Assembly: GCA_019239975.1 (NCBI GenBank)
Contig: JAFAZE010000090.1
Span: 1 to 59,985, forward strand
Source of the DNA: Streptosporangiaceae bacterium
GTDB taxonomy: Bacteria; Actinomycetota; Actinomycetes; Streptosporangiales; Streptosporangiaceae
DNA length: 59,985 nt
Direction of reading: 5' to 3'
Part shown: in pieces, positions 1 through 11,453 of the stretch
Layout: each line of letters begins with the position of its first letter
How positions within the stretch are numbered: the stretch's first letter is position 1
The notes under the pieces: model-generated
Database searches by the model: none
What the model saw: only the letters and a program-made list of their open reading frames with translations
Told to the model about the DNA's origin: nothing
Made by a program: the position numbers and the translations under genes

Positions 1-3099
<3,099 letters not shown>

Positions 3100-3460
3100 C
3101 GACGCTCCGATCCAAGCCGCCGCCAACGGCGAATCCTCCGGCGGCGTACCGGCTTCAACAATAGTCGGGGCACCGGTGTGAGCGCTTCGGTGCACGGTAT
3201 GTAATACCATACGCGGATCATTGGGCTCGCTCCCGGAATAGGGCTGAGCTGGAAAAGGGCGGCTGAATAATCAGAAAACGGCTGAACGGGACGTGCGCCG
3301 CCCCCAGCGGGACCAGCGTAGCCAGCGCGGTGATTAACGTCACGCGGTCCTATACGCTCAGCGGCACGGTGTCTCAGCGGCACGGTGTTACGTGCTGGAC
3401 GGGCGCGGCGTTGTCTTGACTAGGAGCGGGAAACATCCGGCTGGGGAGGCGGTAATAGTC

Positions 3461-5785
3461 GTGGCGGGCAGCGACGAGGATCTGCTGCGCCTCGCCGCGG
3501 TCGTTGAGGGCCAGCGGCGGGAGCTGGCACGCCTGCGTGCCGAAGCGGCCGCGGAATCGGTCATGGCGATGGCCAGGGGCGCGCTCATGGCGAGGCTCGG
3601 CTTCAGCGCGGCCGAGGCGGCCAGGCAGCTCGCGGACATGGCCGCGGCCTCCGGGCTGCCGCTGCCCGAGATGGCCGCCGCCGTGCTCCGAATCGAGCCG
3701 GGTGAGCTCCCCGAGATGGACGCGGCGGGCGAACCGGCCGCCGCCGCGAACTCGATGAGCCTGCTGATGGCCGAGGCGGCCGCCGAGCTGGCCAGGGACG
3801 GGACCGAGCTGGTCGCCGCGCTGGCCGATCAGGTGCTCGAGCCGCTTGGCGCGGGCGCGGTCGTGGTGTGGCTGCTCGAGCCGGACGGTGCCCTGGAGAT
3901 GCTCGGCGAGTCGGGGCTGGGCGGCGCCGAGGCGAGCCGCTGGCGGCACCTGCCGCCGCAGCTGGATTGCCCCGCCCAGCGCGTCGCCCGCGGCGGCCCC
4001 GACCTGTGGTGGCACACGGGCCGCCCGGCTGGCGACGGCGTGCCGGTGACCGGGGGCTCGCCGGACAGCGCGCGAGCGGTTCTGGCCCTGCGGGAACACA
4101 CCGGCGGCCTGCTCGGCGTGCTCGAGGTGTGCTGGCCGGAGGCGCTTTCCGCCTTCACCGGCGCGACCAGGCTGCGGCTGTCCGCGCTCGCCGCGGGGTG
4201 CGCCGAGGTTCTCGGCATCCGTCTCGTGCACGGCAGCCTGGCCATCGCGCCGCCCAGACCCGCCGTGTTCGCCCTGCTGGACCAGGTCGCCGACTCGGTG
4301 CTGGCGACGAGCGCGATCAGGGACTCCGGTGGCCGGGTGACGGATTTCCTCATCGAGCATGTCAGCCCCGGCTTCCGTGACCCGGCCGGCAGGCCGGCCA
4401 CGGAGCTGGCCGGCCTGACCCTGCTGCGGGCCTATCCCGCGGCTGAGTCCGGCGGCCACGACGGAAAGAGCGGCGGTGGCCTGTTCGCCAGGGCGGTGCG
4501 GGTGCTGGAAACGGGCGAGGCGCAGCACCTTCCCGGGCTGCTCACAGGCCCGCTGGGCGCCGGGGGGCATTCCATGCCCGTGTCGGACCTGCGGATCGCC
4601 CGGATCTTCGACGGCGTGGTCTTCTCCTGGCGGAACGACGCGGAAACCGGCGAGCTGGCGGCGCTGCTCGATCACGCCCAGCGGCTCGGCCAGCTCGGCG
4701 GCTGGGAGGAGAACCTGGTCACCGGGGCCGTCCGCTGGACCAACTCCGCGTGCGCCCTGTTCGGCCTCGCGCCTGGCACCGCCATCCCGCTCGCCGACCT
4801 GCCCAGCTACGTGATCGCCGCGGACCGGGCGGGGGTGCGCCGCCTCCGCCAGTTCCTGCTGCGGCAGCGAGAGGCCATCAGCGACACCTTCCGCATCGTC
4901 CGCCCCGACGACGGGGCGATCCGGCAGATCCGGATCTTCGCCGAGCCCGTGGCCGACGCGGCCGGCACGATCGTGGCGCTGCGCGGCGCCTTCCAGGATG
5001 TCTCGGCGCACTATCACACCCAGGTCGCGCTCGCGGCGACCCGCGACCAGCTCGCCGACATCGAGCAGCGCGCGGCCGAGGAGCACAGGCTGGCGATACG
5101 GCTGCAGCAGGCGATCATGCCACCGGACGAGCCCCCCGTGGAGGCGGCGGGCATCGACGTCGCGGTCCGCTACCGGCCGGCCGGCCCAGGGCACCTGGTG
5201 GGCGGCGACTGGTACGACACGCTGCTGCTCCCGGACAAGGAGGTGATGCTGGTCGTCGGGGACGTGGCGGGGCACGGCATCGACGCGGTCACCGGCATGG
5301 TCGCGGCCCGCAACTCGCTGCGTGGACTGGCCACCACCGGGGCGGCCCCCGCTGAGCTGCTCAGCCTGCTCAACACGGCGGCCTGTCACTTCACCGAGGG
5401 GCTCGTCGGGACGGTCGTGTGCGGGTTCTACAACTCCAGCACGCGCCTGCTTCGGTGGGCCCGCGCGGGCCATCTGCCGCCGGTCCTCGTGCGCGGCGAC
5501 ATGGCCAGCGCCCTTCCGCTGCCCGGTGGCGTCCTGCTCGGCATCGACCCGGACGCCGAGTACGAGGAGGCCACTCTCACCCTGGAGCTGGGCGATACGC
5601 TGCTGCTGTTCACCGACGGGCTCATCGAGCAGCGCGGCGCGGCCATCAGCGACGCCCTCGCCCAGTTCACGTCGATCGCCGCGCCGGCCGACCGGGACGC
5701 CAGCCGGCACGCGGACCGCCTGCTCGCCAGCGCGGTCTCGGACACCGCCGACGACGCCTGCCTGGTGGCCGTGCGAATACGCTGA
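3461..5785 (+). CDS. ANTAR/GAF/PAS-PP2C (SpoIIE-type) serine phosphatase
   Basis: A 774-residue soluble multidomain regulator. The GTG at 3461 is preferred because GGGGAGG lies at 3443-3449; an in-frame GTG at 3392 has no such site. In order: an ANTAR-like helical segment (about 10-75), a GAF-like region (about 95-250), two PAS-like regions (to about 525; the second contains GWEENLVTG) and a C-terminal PP2C domain with GGDWYD, VVGDVAGHG and LLFTDGLIEQR. Such phosphatases dephosphorylate STAS anti-sigma-factor antagonists. It is divergent from the HAMP kinase, and STAS partners occur elsewhere in the window. The domain order is visible; the substrate is inferred. Confidence 0.88.
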   Translation: MAGSDEDLLRLAAVVEGQRRELARLRAEAAAESVMAMARGALMARLGFSAAEAARQLADMAAASGLPLPEMAAAVLRIEPGELPEMDAAGEPAAAANSMSLLMAEAAAELARDGTELVAALADQVLEPLGAGAVVVWLLEPDGALEMLGESGLGGAEASRWRHLPPQLDCPAQRVARGGPDLWWHTGRPAGDGVPVTGGSPDSARAVLALREHTGGLLGVLEVCWPEALSAFTGATRLRLSALAAGCAEVLGIRLVHGSLAIAPPRPAVFALLDQVADSVLATSAIRDSGGRVTDFLIEHVSPGFRDPAGRPATELAGLTLLRAYPAAESGGHDGKSGGGLFARAVRVLETGEAQHLPGLLTGPLGAGGHSMPVSDLRIARIFDGVVFSWRNDAETGELAALLDHAQRLGQLGGWEENLVTGAVRWTNSACALFGLAPGTAIPLADLPSYVIAADRAGVRRLRQFLLRQREAISDTFRIVRPDDGAIRQIRIFAEPVADAAGTIVALRGAFQDVSAHYHTQVALAATRDQLADIEQRAAEEHRLAIRLQQAIMPPDEPPVEAAGIDVAVRYRPAGPGHLVGGDWYDTLLLPDKEVMLVVGDVAGHGIDAVTGMVAARNSLRGLATTGAAPAELLSLLNTAACHFTEGLVGTVVCGFYNSSTRLLRWARAGHLPPVLVRGDMASALPLPGGVLLGIDPDAEYEEATLTLELGDTLLLFTDGLIEQRGAAISDALAQFTSIAAPADRDASRHADRLLASAVSDTADDACLVAVRIR

Positions 5786-5838
5786 CGCCAACGCCAGCCC
5801 CGCACGCCCGGGGGTGCGCCAGTCGCATCCGCCCCATC

Positions 5839-5929
5839 AGCACCACGCTTCATGATCCCGGAATCGTAGGTGCCGTATCCGGCCCGCCGTTTCCACCATC
5901 ATGACGGCCGCCCGTTTTGCCCGGTTAGC
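5839..5929 (+). repeat. Dispersed 91-nt element, copy A
   Basis: Starts AGCACCACGCTTCATGATCC and ends CCGTTTTGCCCGGTTAGC, the same length as copy C with scattered substitutions, so both descend from one element. It occupies most of the gap between the convergent PP2C gene and hldE. The right half CGTTTCCACCATCATG is a partial inverse of the left CATGATCCCGGAATCG. Confidence 0.8.
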
Positions 5930-5966
5930 AGCGGGGGACCGGCCGCGCGATGCTACGGCGAGAACC

Positions 5967-7412
5967 TCAGCGGGCCACCGGGGGTTCCAGGGGGTCGTCC
6001 CCCCGGGTCGCAGAGTCCCCCCGGGCCAGCACAGCAGTCGTCGACCGGCCTGCCAGGTACGGCACCGTCACCACCCGCCCGTTCCAGCGGCGCAGCGCGG
6101 CCGCCTCCGGCAGCTCACGGCCGTCATAGTCCCCGCCCTTGACCCAGATGGCGGGCATGATCTCGCTGAGCAGCCGCTCCGGCGTGTCCTCGTCGAAGAT
6201 CAGCACCTCGTCCACGCAGTCCAGTGCGGCCAGCACCGCAGCGCGGTCGGCGGCCGTGTTCAGCGGCCGGCCGGGTCCCTTGAGCCGCCGCACCGACGCG
6301 TCCGAGTTCAGGCAGACCACCAGGGAGTCGCCCAGCGACCTGGCCGCGCGCAGCATGGACACATGGCCCGCGTGCAGCACGTCGAAGCATCCGCCGGTGG
6401 CGACCAGCACGCCGCCGGGCGGGACCGAGCCGCTCACCTCGGCCGCCTGCCGGCCCCGCGGGCCGGCGGGACCGTTCACGCCGCCCTCCGCCAGGTAGCG
6501 GGTGGCGGCGGCGACGCCCCACGTCACCGCCTCGGAGAGGAGGGCTCCCTCGCGCAGCGCGGCCGCGACGGCCACCGCGAACCGGTCCCCGGCCCCGCAC
6601 GGGTCGGTCGCCCCGATCGGTGTCGCGGGGATCGCGAGCGGCGCGTGGCCGGGGCGCGCGAGCAGCGCGCCGCGACTGCCGAGCGTCACCGCCACGGCCT
6701 GCGACGGCCAGATGCCCAGCAGGCGCTCCGCGGCCTCGGCGGCGCCGAGCACCCCGCCGAGCACCCCGCCCGCCCCGGCGGCGGCCGTGGCCTCGCCCTC
6801 GTTGGGCGTCGCCAGCCACGTGCCGGGCACCGGCGTGGCGCCCCGTGGGTGCGGATCCCACACCACGGGAGCACGCGCCGCCCGGCTGGCCAGCGCGTCC
6901 CTGAGCACCGGATCCCTGGTGGTCCCGTGCCCGTAGTCGCTGACAAGCACGGCACCGGCGGCGGCGATCGCGTCGGCGGCCTCCGCCCCGGCCGGGCCGG
7001 GCGTCGCCGCGGGCCTGTCTACTCGCAGCAGTGTCCGGCCGCCCACCCGGATCCGCGTCTTCTCCTGCAGGGCGCCGTCCAGCGGCAGCGGGATCACGGT
7101 CACCATGCCCGGCAGCATGTCCCTCACGGTGCCGCTGGCCGGGTCGCTGCCGAACGGCGCGATCAGCACGATCCCGTCGCCCAGCGCGCGGGCGCCGCCG
7201 TCCGGGCCGCCGCCGTCCGGGCCGCCGCACGCGCCGTCGTCCAGCGCGCGGGCGGCCAGCAGCGCCGCCAGTGCCGCGCCGCCGGGCCTGGTCCGGCCGG
7301 CGGCGTCCTCCACCACCGGCACCGGCGCGTCGGGGGACAGGCGTTCCGCGCGCCCGTCCACGTCCTGGTCCAGCAGGGCGTCACCGACGATCACCAGTGG
7401 CCCCGTGCTCAT
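5967..7412 (-). CDS. hldE: Bifunctional heptose-7-phosphate kinase / heptose-1-phosphate nucleotidyltransferase (HldE-like)
   Basis: 481 residues, close to the usual 470-480 of HldE. The N-terminal PfkB/ribokinase half carries the GAGD catalytic signature (DPCGAGDRFAV). The C-terminal nucleotidyltransferase half has GGCFDVLHAGH (HxGH motif) and VKGGDYDG. The family phosphorylates D-glycero-D-manno-heptose 7-phosphate at C1 and later transfers a nucleotide, normally AMP, to the 1-phosphate. The ATG follows a strong GGGAGGAGA. It is the last gene of the leftward run GT2-GmhB, UXS-like, HldE. The matching isomerase GmhA sits 36 kb away. No HldD epimerase is visible, so the expected product keeps D-glycero configuration. 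Substrate specificity is inferred. Confidence 0.88.
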   Translation of the reverse strand: MSTGPLVIVGDALLDQDVDGRAERLSPDAPVPVVEDAAGRTRPGGAALAALLAARALDDGACGGPDGGGPDGGARALGDGIVLIAPFGSDPASGTVRDMLPGMVTVIPLPLDGALQEKTRIRVGGRTLLRVDRPAATPGPAGAEAADAIAAAGAVLVSDYGHGTTRDPVLRDALASRAARAPVVWDPHPRGATPVPGTWLATPNEGEATAAAGAGGVLGGVLGAAEAAERLLGIWPSQAVAVTLGSRGALLARPGHAPLAIPATPIGATDPCGAGDRFAVAVAAALREGALLSEAVTWGVAAATRYLAEGGVNGPAGPRGRQAAEVSGSVPPGGVLVATGGCFDVLHAGHVSMLRAARSLGDSLVVCLNSDASVRRLKGPGRPLNTAADRAAVLAALDCVDEVLIFDEDTPERLLSEIMPAIWVKGGDYDGRELPEAAALRRWNGRVVTVPYLAGRSTTAVLARGDSATRGDDPLEPPVAR

Positions 7413-7418
7413 AACGGT

Positions 7419-7472
7419 TCTCCTCCCGTTCCCCGCCTCCGCGTGTCTCCTCCCGTTCCCCGCCTCCGCGTG
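7419..7472. repeat. Perfect 27-nt tandem duplication before hldE
   Basis: Two identical 27-nt units (7419-7445 and 7446-7472) lie between the UXS-like gene and hldE. Read on the minus strand, each unit ends in the GGGAGGAGA-type ribosome binding site, so the Shine-Dalgarno sequence is duplicated just upstream of the hldE start. Confidence 0.9.
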
Positions 7473-7494
7473 CCGGCCGTCACAGAGCGCGTGC

Positions 7495-8559
7495 TCACCG
7501 CGGCCTTCCCGCCCCCTGCGCCACTCCCTGCGCGTCCGACAGTGCCGCCGCCTGCGCTGCCTGCGCTGCCTGCGTCGGCTGCGCCGCCTCCGCTGGCTCG
7601 CGCCGCCCGGTGAAGCGGGCGAACCAGGCGAGCGTCTCGGTAAGGCCGTCCCGCCATGAGATGCGCGGCTCGAACCCGAGCGCGGACCTGGCCAGCGAGA
7701 TGTCCGGCTTCCGGACCATCGGGTCGTCCTGCGGTCGCGGTATGTAGTGGATGGGGGACGATGACCCGGCGAGAGAGATGATGCGCTCGGCGATCTGGAG
7801 GACCGTGGCCTCGTCCGGGTTGCCGATGTTGACCGGCCCCGCGAGGTCGCTCTCGGCGAGCAGCAGGAGCCCGCGCACGGTGTCGTCGGCGTGGCAGAGC
7901 GAGCGGGTCTGCGTGCCGTCGCCGGCGACCGTGACGGGCTCGCCGCGCAGCGCCTGGCAGGCGAAGGTCGGCACCATCCGGCCGTCGTCCGGCCGCATGC
8001 CCGGCCCGTAGCTGTTGAAGATCCTGGCGATGGCGGTGCCGGCGAGGCCGGCCCGTGCGTACGCCGCGGTCATCGCCTCGGAGAACCGCTTCGCCTCGTC
8101 GTACACGCTGCGCGGCCCGGTCGGGTTGACGTTTCCCCAGTAGTCCTCCGGCTGCGGGCTGGTTTCCGGGTCGCCGTAGACCTCGGACGTGGAGGCGAGC
8201 AGGAAACGCGCGCCCTTGCGGGCGGCCAGCTCGAGTGCGTTGCGGGTGCCGCTGCTGCCCGAGTCCAGGGTCTGCAGCGGGTACCGCGCGTAGTCGACCG
8301 GGGAGGCCGGTGACGCCAGGTGCAGCACGAGATCCACCTCACCGTCCACCGTGAACGGCTCGCTGACGTTGCAGTACCGGAACTCCAGGGGCGGCCATTC
8401 CGTCCCGTCGGGCGGCGCGGGAAGCGCGCCGCGCGAGCCGGTGAGCAGGTTGTCCAGGCACACCACCGCGGTGCCCGCCTCGAGCAGCCGGCGGCACATC
8501 CGGGCGCCGAGGAATCCGGCGCCGCCGGTGACAACCGCCCGCCGGAACCGGCTCACCAT
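7495..8559 (-). CDS. NAD-dependent nucleotide-sugar decarboxylase/epimerase, UDP-xylose-synthase-like
   Basis: 354 residues, extended SDR fold. The Rossmann motif VTGGAGFLGARM is at the N-terminus; HLASPASPVDYARYPLQTL, STSEVYGDP, the catalytic YDEAK and the RIFNSYGPGM block follow. LASPASP...YxxxP...TL and STSEVYGDP are hallmarks of UDP-glucuronate decarboxylase (UXS) rather than GalE or HldD. The C-terminus is an Ala/Gln-rich slippage-type repeat (AQAAQAAQ). The ATG follows GGAGGAGGC. It sits between hldE and the GT2-GmhB fusion in the same leftward operon, so a pentose or related donor may be added to the same glycan. The exact substrate is not provable here. Confidence 0.82.
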   Translation of the reverse strand: MVSRFRRAVVTGGAGFLGARMCRRLLEAGTAVVCLDNLLTGSRGALPAPPDGTEWPPLEFRYCNVSEPFTVDGEVDLVLHLASPASPVDYARYPLQTLDSGSSGTRNALELAARKGARFLLASTSEVYGDPETSPQPEDYWGNVNPTGPRSVYDEAKRFSEAMTAAYARAGLAGTAIARIFNSYGPGMRPDDGRMVPTFACQALRGEPVTVAGDGTQTRSLCHADDTVRGLLLLAESDLAGPVNIGNPDEATVLQIAERIISLAGSSSPIHYIPRPQDDPMVRKPDISLARSALGFEPRISWRDGLTETLAWFARFTGRREPAEAAQPTQAAQAAQAAALSDAQGVAQGAGRPR

Positions 8560-8580
8560 GCCTCCTCCGTCATCACGTCC

Positions 8581-8636
8581 TCCCTTGTCACCCCGCCGGC
8601 TCCCTTGTCACCCCGCCGGCCCGGTGGGCCGGCGGG
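8581..8636. repeat. 20-nt perfect tandem duplication followed by a GC hairpin
   Basis: Two identical 20-nt copies occupy 8581-8600 and 8601-8620. They run into a 10-bp-arm inverted repeat, CCGCCGGCCC-GGT-GGGCCGGCGG (8614-8636). The pair fills the gap between the GT2-GmhB stop and the UXS-like start, where it could form an intercistronic hairpin. There is no U-run, so it is not called a terminator. Confidence 0.8.
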
Positions 8637-8643
8637 CCGCCGC

Positions 8644-10332
8644 TCACCACGCCGCCCTCCCGGGAGCCGGCCAGCTGGGCAGCGGACGGCCCTCGATGAC
8701 GGCCGCGACGGCCGCGGCCAGACTGTCGGCGCACGGCACGCCGGCTCGCTCGCCGCTCAGCGTCGCGGCCGTGGGGACCAGCACCCCGCGTGCCCCGGCG
8801 GCGCGGGCGGCCGCGATGTCGGCGCCGATGTCCCCGATCACCACGCACTCCGCCGGCGTCACCCCGAGTTCGGCGGCCGCCGCGGCGATCAGCCCGGGCG
8901 CGGGCTTCCGGCAGCCGCACCCGTCTTCCGCGGTGTGCTGGCATACCTGCCAGGTGCTGAACGGCCCGATCAGCCGGTCAATCCGCTCGTTGACGGCGGC
9001 CATCTGCGACACGGTGATGCGGCCCTGGCCCACGCCCGACTGGTTGGTCACGACTCCGGGGCGGATGCCTGCCCGGCGCAGCGCGGCGATCGCCTCGGCG
9101 GCGCCCGCCACCGGTGTCACGCGTGCCGGGTCGCCGTTGTACGGGACGTCGTGCACGAGCGTTCCGTCCCTGTCGAACAGGACCGCCGCGGGGCGCGCCG
9201 GCCCGGCGTGCCGGAAGCGCCACAGCCCGTTCAGCCAGTGCGCCGTCGCCAGCGGCGGTATCGCGGCGCTGGTGACGAGCATCGCTCCGGCCTCGCGCCA
9301 GGTCCGCGGCCCGGCCAGTATCCGCCGCGCGGCGAAGTCGGCGGTGAGCAGCGCCCACCCCCCGGCCGCGAGCCTCCCGGCCGTGCCCAGCAGCCCAGCC
9401 GCCCGCGCAGTCTCCCCGCGCCGCGCAGTCTCCCAGCGCCGCACGGCTCGCCCGGCCCCCGCCGTGCGCGCGCCGCGCGGAGCGCCCGCAGCCCCTGCTG
9501 CGCGCCCGGCGCCCGCCGCGAGCCCGGCCGCCCGCGCGGCCATGAGCAGCAGCGCGGAGGCGCCGAGCGCGCATGTGACGAGGTGCGCGGGCCGCCGCCC
9601 ACGGCCCGCGCCCGCTCGTTCCCGCCAGCCACGGCCGTGCAGCCGCCACATCGCGGCGTCGTCCGCGTTTCCGGCCTGCGCCGCGATGCTGGCCCAAAGG
9701 CTGGGCGGGCGCACCGGGTGCTCCGTGCGGCGGCTGCCGCGCCGCAGCGACCACCCCAGGTCCAGCACACGCAGCGCGAGGTCGGAGTCCTCGCGGTAGG
9801 CGCGCGGGAAACGCTCATCGAAGCCGCCGGCGTCGGCCAGGGCCGCGCGCCGGTACGCCATGTCCGCCGTGATCCAGCGCGCGCCGGCCAGCCCGAGCGT
9901 GGCACGCTGCGAGTCGGCCGGCCGCCCGCCGGGCGGTGGCACCTCGATGATTCCCTGCACGCCGCCCAGGTCCGGCGGGACGTCACACAGGTCGACCGCG
10001 AGGTCCTCCGCCCACCGCGTGCCGACCCGCACGTCGTCGTCGAGGAACACCACCCATTCGGCCGGGACCGAGGCGCGCCAGCCGGCGTTGCGCGCGGCCG
10101 CGGGCCCGCGGCCGTCCAGCGTCACCACGATCGTCCGGTCCGCCAGCACGGGCGGCACGCGAACCGGCAGCGGGTCGGGGGTGTCCCTCCGGTCGTCCAC
10201 GAGCACCACCTGAAGGGGCGCGAACTCGTCCCGGCCCGCGGCGCGGACCGCCGCGGCGAGCGCGTCGACGCACGCCTGCAGGCAGGGCCGCCCGATAGTC
10301 GGGATCACGACCACGTAACTCGGCGGTTTCAT
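8644..10332 (-). CDS. GT2 glycosyltransferase fused to GmhB-type heptose-bisphosphate phosphatase
   Basis: 562 residues from the ATG at 10330-10332. The first ~260 residues are a GT2 domain (VVIPTIGRPCLQACVD, VFLDDDVRVG, GGFDERFPRAYREDSDL). An Ala-rich region (about 265-375) has hydrophobic stretches that may anchor it to the membrane. From about residue 382 there is a HAD-IIIA phosphatase with LFDRDGTLVHD, TNQSGVGQG and a GmhB-type zinc loop CxHx5CxC followed by RKPAPG. GmhB removes the C7 phosphate of D-glycero-D-manno-heptose 1,7-bisphosphate. Fusion to a glycosyltransferase couples donor synthesis to transfer. It is the first gene of the leftward operon and divergent from the PfkB/GT2 operon. 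The fusion is continuous in one frame. The GT2 substrate is unknown. Confidence 0.87.
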   Translation of the reverse strand: MKPPSYVVVIPTIGRPCLQACVDALAAAVRAAGRDEFAPLQVVLVDDRRDTPDPLPVRVPPVLADRTIVVTLDGRGPAAARNAGWRASVPAEWVVFLDDDVRVGTRWAEDLAVDLCDVPPDLGGVQGIIEVPPPGGRPADSQRATLGLAGARWITADMAYRRAALADAGGFDERFPRAYREDSDLALRVLDLGWSLRRGSRRTEHPVRPPSLWASIAAQAGNADDAAMWRLHGRGWRERAGAGRGRRPAHLVTCALGASALLLMAARAAGLAAGAGRAAGAAGAPRGARTAGAGRAVRRWETARRGETARAAGLLGTAGRLAAGGWALLTADFAARRILAGPRTWREAGAMLVTSAAIPPLATAHWLNGLWRFRHAGPARPAAVLFDRDGTLVHDVPYNGDPARVTPVAGAAEAIAALRRAGIRPGVVTNQSGVGQGRITVSQMAAVNERIDRLIGPFSTWQVCQHTAEDGCGCRKPAPGLIAAAAAELGVTPAECVVIGDIGADIAAARAAGARGVLVPTAATLSGERAGVPCADSLAAAVAAVIEGRPLPSWPAPGRAAW

Positions 10333-10460
10333 CGCCGCACCGGCTACCCCTCGCCCCCGGGGCCAAACAGTCCGCCGGGGCCAAAGAGGCCAAGGAGACC
10401 GGCGGGCGGGAGTTCCACGATGCCCGATGTTTGGCCGCGCCGTCCGCAGCAAGTAAAGAG

Positions 10461-10496
10461 GCCGTGAGCCGCAGCCAGGCCGTGAGCCGCAGCCAG
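10461..10496. repeat. 18-nt tandem duplication at the PfkB kinase start
   Basis: GCCGTGAGCCGCAGCCAG occurs twice back to back (10461-10478, 10479-10496). Each copy supplies an in-frame GTG (10464 and 10482), so the duplication creates two candidate starts and a VSRSQA-VSRSQ N-terminus. Confidence 0.9.
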
Positions 10497-11453
10497 ACAG
10501 CAGACGTGGTCGTAGCCGGCCAGATCGCGCGTGACCTCGTCCTCGTCGTGGACGAGGTGCCGCCGGAAGGGGGAACGGCCCCGGTGCGCGAGCGCCGCGA
10601 GATGCTCGGCGGCAAGGGCGCCAACCAGGCCGTGGCGCTGGCGCAGCTCGGCATGAGGCCGGCCCTGCTGGGCGTCGTGGGCTGCGACGACACGGGCCGG
10701 CGCGTGCTGGACCAGGCGCACGCCGACGGCATCGACACGTCCGCGGTCCAGCGCCGCGACGACACACGCACCGGGCTGATCGTGGACGTCGTCGACCGCG
10801 CCGGGCGGTGGCGTTACCTGGAGGATCTGCCACCGTCCGTTCAGCTGACCGAGACGGATGTGGCCGCCGGCGCGAGCCTTTTCACCGGCGCGCGGTGGGC
10901 GAGCGTCCAGCTCCAGCAGCCGCCGGAGGCGGCGCTCGCCGTGGCCAGGCACGCCCGCGAGGCCGGCTGCAAGGTGGCGCTCGACGGCGCGCCGGAGGAC
11001 GCAAAGCACTCCGGTGACCTGCTCGTGCTCGCGGACGTGGTCCGCGCCGACGGACGGGAAGCCGCGATGCTGGCGGGAACGCCCGTCAGCAGCGGCGGCG
11101 AAGCCCGCCGCGCCGCCGCGGACATCCTCCGCCGCGGGCCGTCGCTCGTCGCGCTGGCCGTCGACGGCACCGGCAACCTTCTCGCCTGGCCCGATGGCGA
11201 CGTGCTGCTGCCGCTGACCCGGACCCACGTCGCGGACACCACCGGCGCCGGAGACGCGTTCATGGCGGGGCTGATCGCGGCGCTCGACCGCGGCGACGGC
11301 CCGGTCCAGGCCGGCCGGTTCGCCGTCGCCGCGGCCGGCGCCACCGTCGGGCACCCTGGCGGCAGGCCCGGCCTGACCCGGCGGGCCCTGGACGAGCAGC
11401 TCGCCCTCCTGGATGCCGCCGAACGCGAGACCACGGCGGGGGGTGCCCGATGA
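10464..11453 (+). CDS. PfkB/ribokinase-family sugar kinase
   Basis: About 329 residues. Family signatures are visible: GGKGANQAVALAQLG near the N-terminus and DTTGAGDAFMAG (anion hole and catalytic Asp) near the C-terminus. The start is ambiguous: GTG 10464 or 10482, both inside an 18-nt duplication, or TTG 10431. The conserved domain begins only at ADVVVAGQIARD. It is the first gene of a three-gene rightward operon, with an ATGA overlap to the first GT2, and is divergent from the GT2-GmhB gene. It probably phosphorylates a sugar feeding the same glycan pathway. Ribokinase itself cannot be excluded from sequence alone. Confidence 0.85.
   Translation: MSRSQAVSRSQTADVVVAGQIARDLVLVVDEVPPEGGTAPVRERREMLGGKGANQAVALAQLGMRPALLGVVGCDDTGRRVLDQAHADGIDTSAVQRRDDTRTGLIVDVVDRAGRWRYLEDLPPSVQLTETDVAAGASLFTGARWASVQLQQPPEAALAVARHAREAGCKVALDGAPEDAKHSGDLLVLADVVRADGREAAMLAGTPVSSGGEARRAAADILRRGPSLVALAVDGTGNLLAWPDGDVLLPLTRTHVADTTGAGDAFMAGLIAALDRGDGPVQAGRFAVAAAGATVGHPGGRPGLTRRALDEQLALLDAAERETTAGGAR

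Noticed and set aside
3374..5791. An 805-codon open frame on the minus strand
   Set aside because: It is antisense to the ANTAR/PAS/PP2C gene, has a low-complexity Arg/Gly/Gln composition and no recognisable domain. Long antisense frames are expected at this G+C.
7495..8559. HldD ADP-heptose 6-epimerase
   Set aside because: The gene sits next to hldE, but LASPASPVDYARYP and STSEVYGDP are UDP-glucuronate-decarboxylase signatures, not those of HldD.
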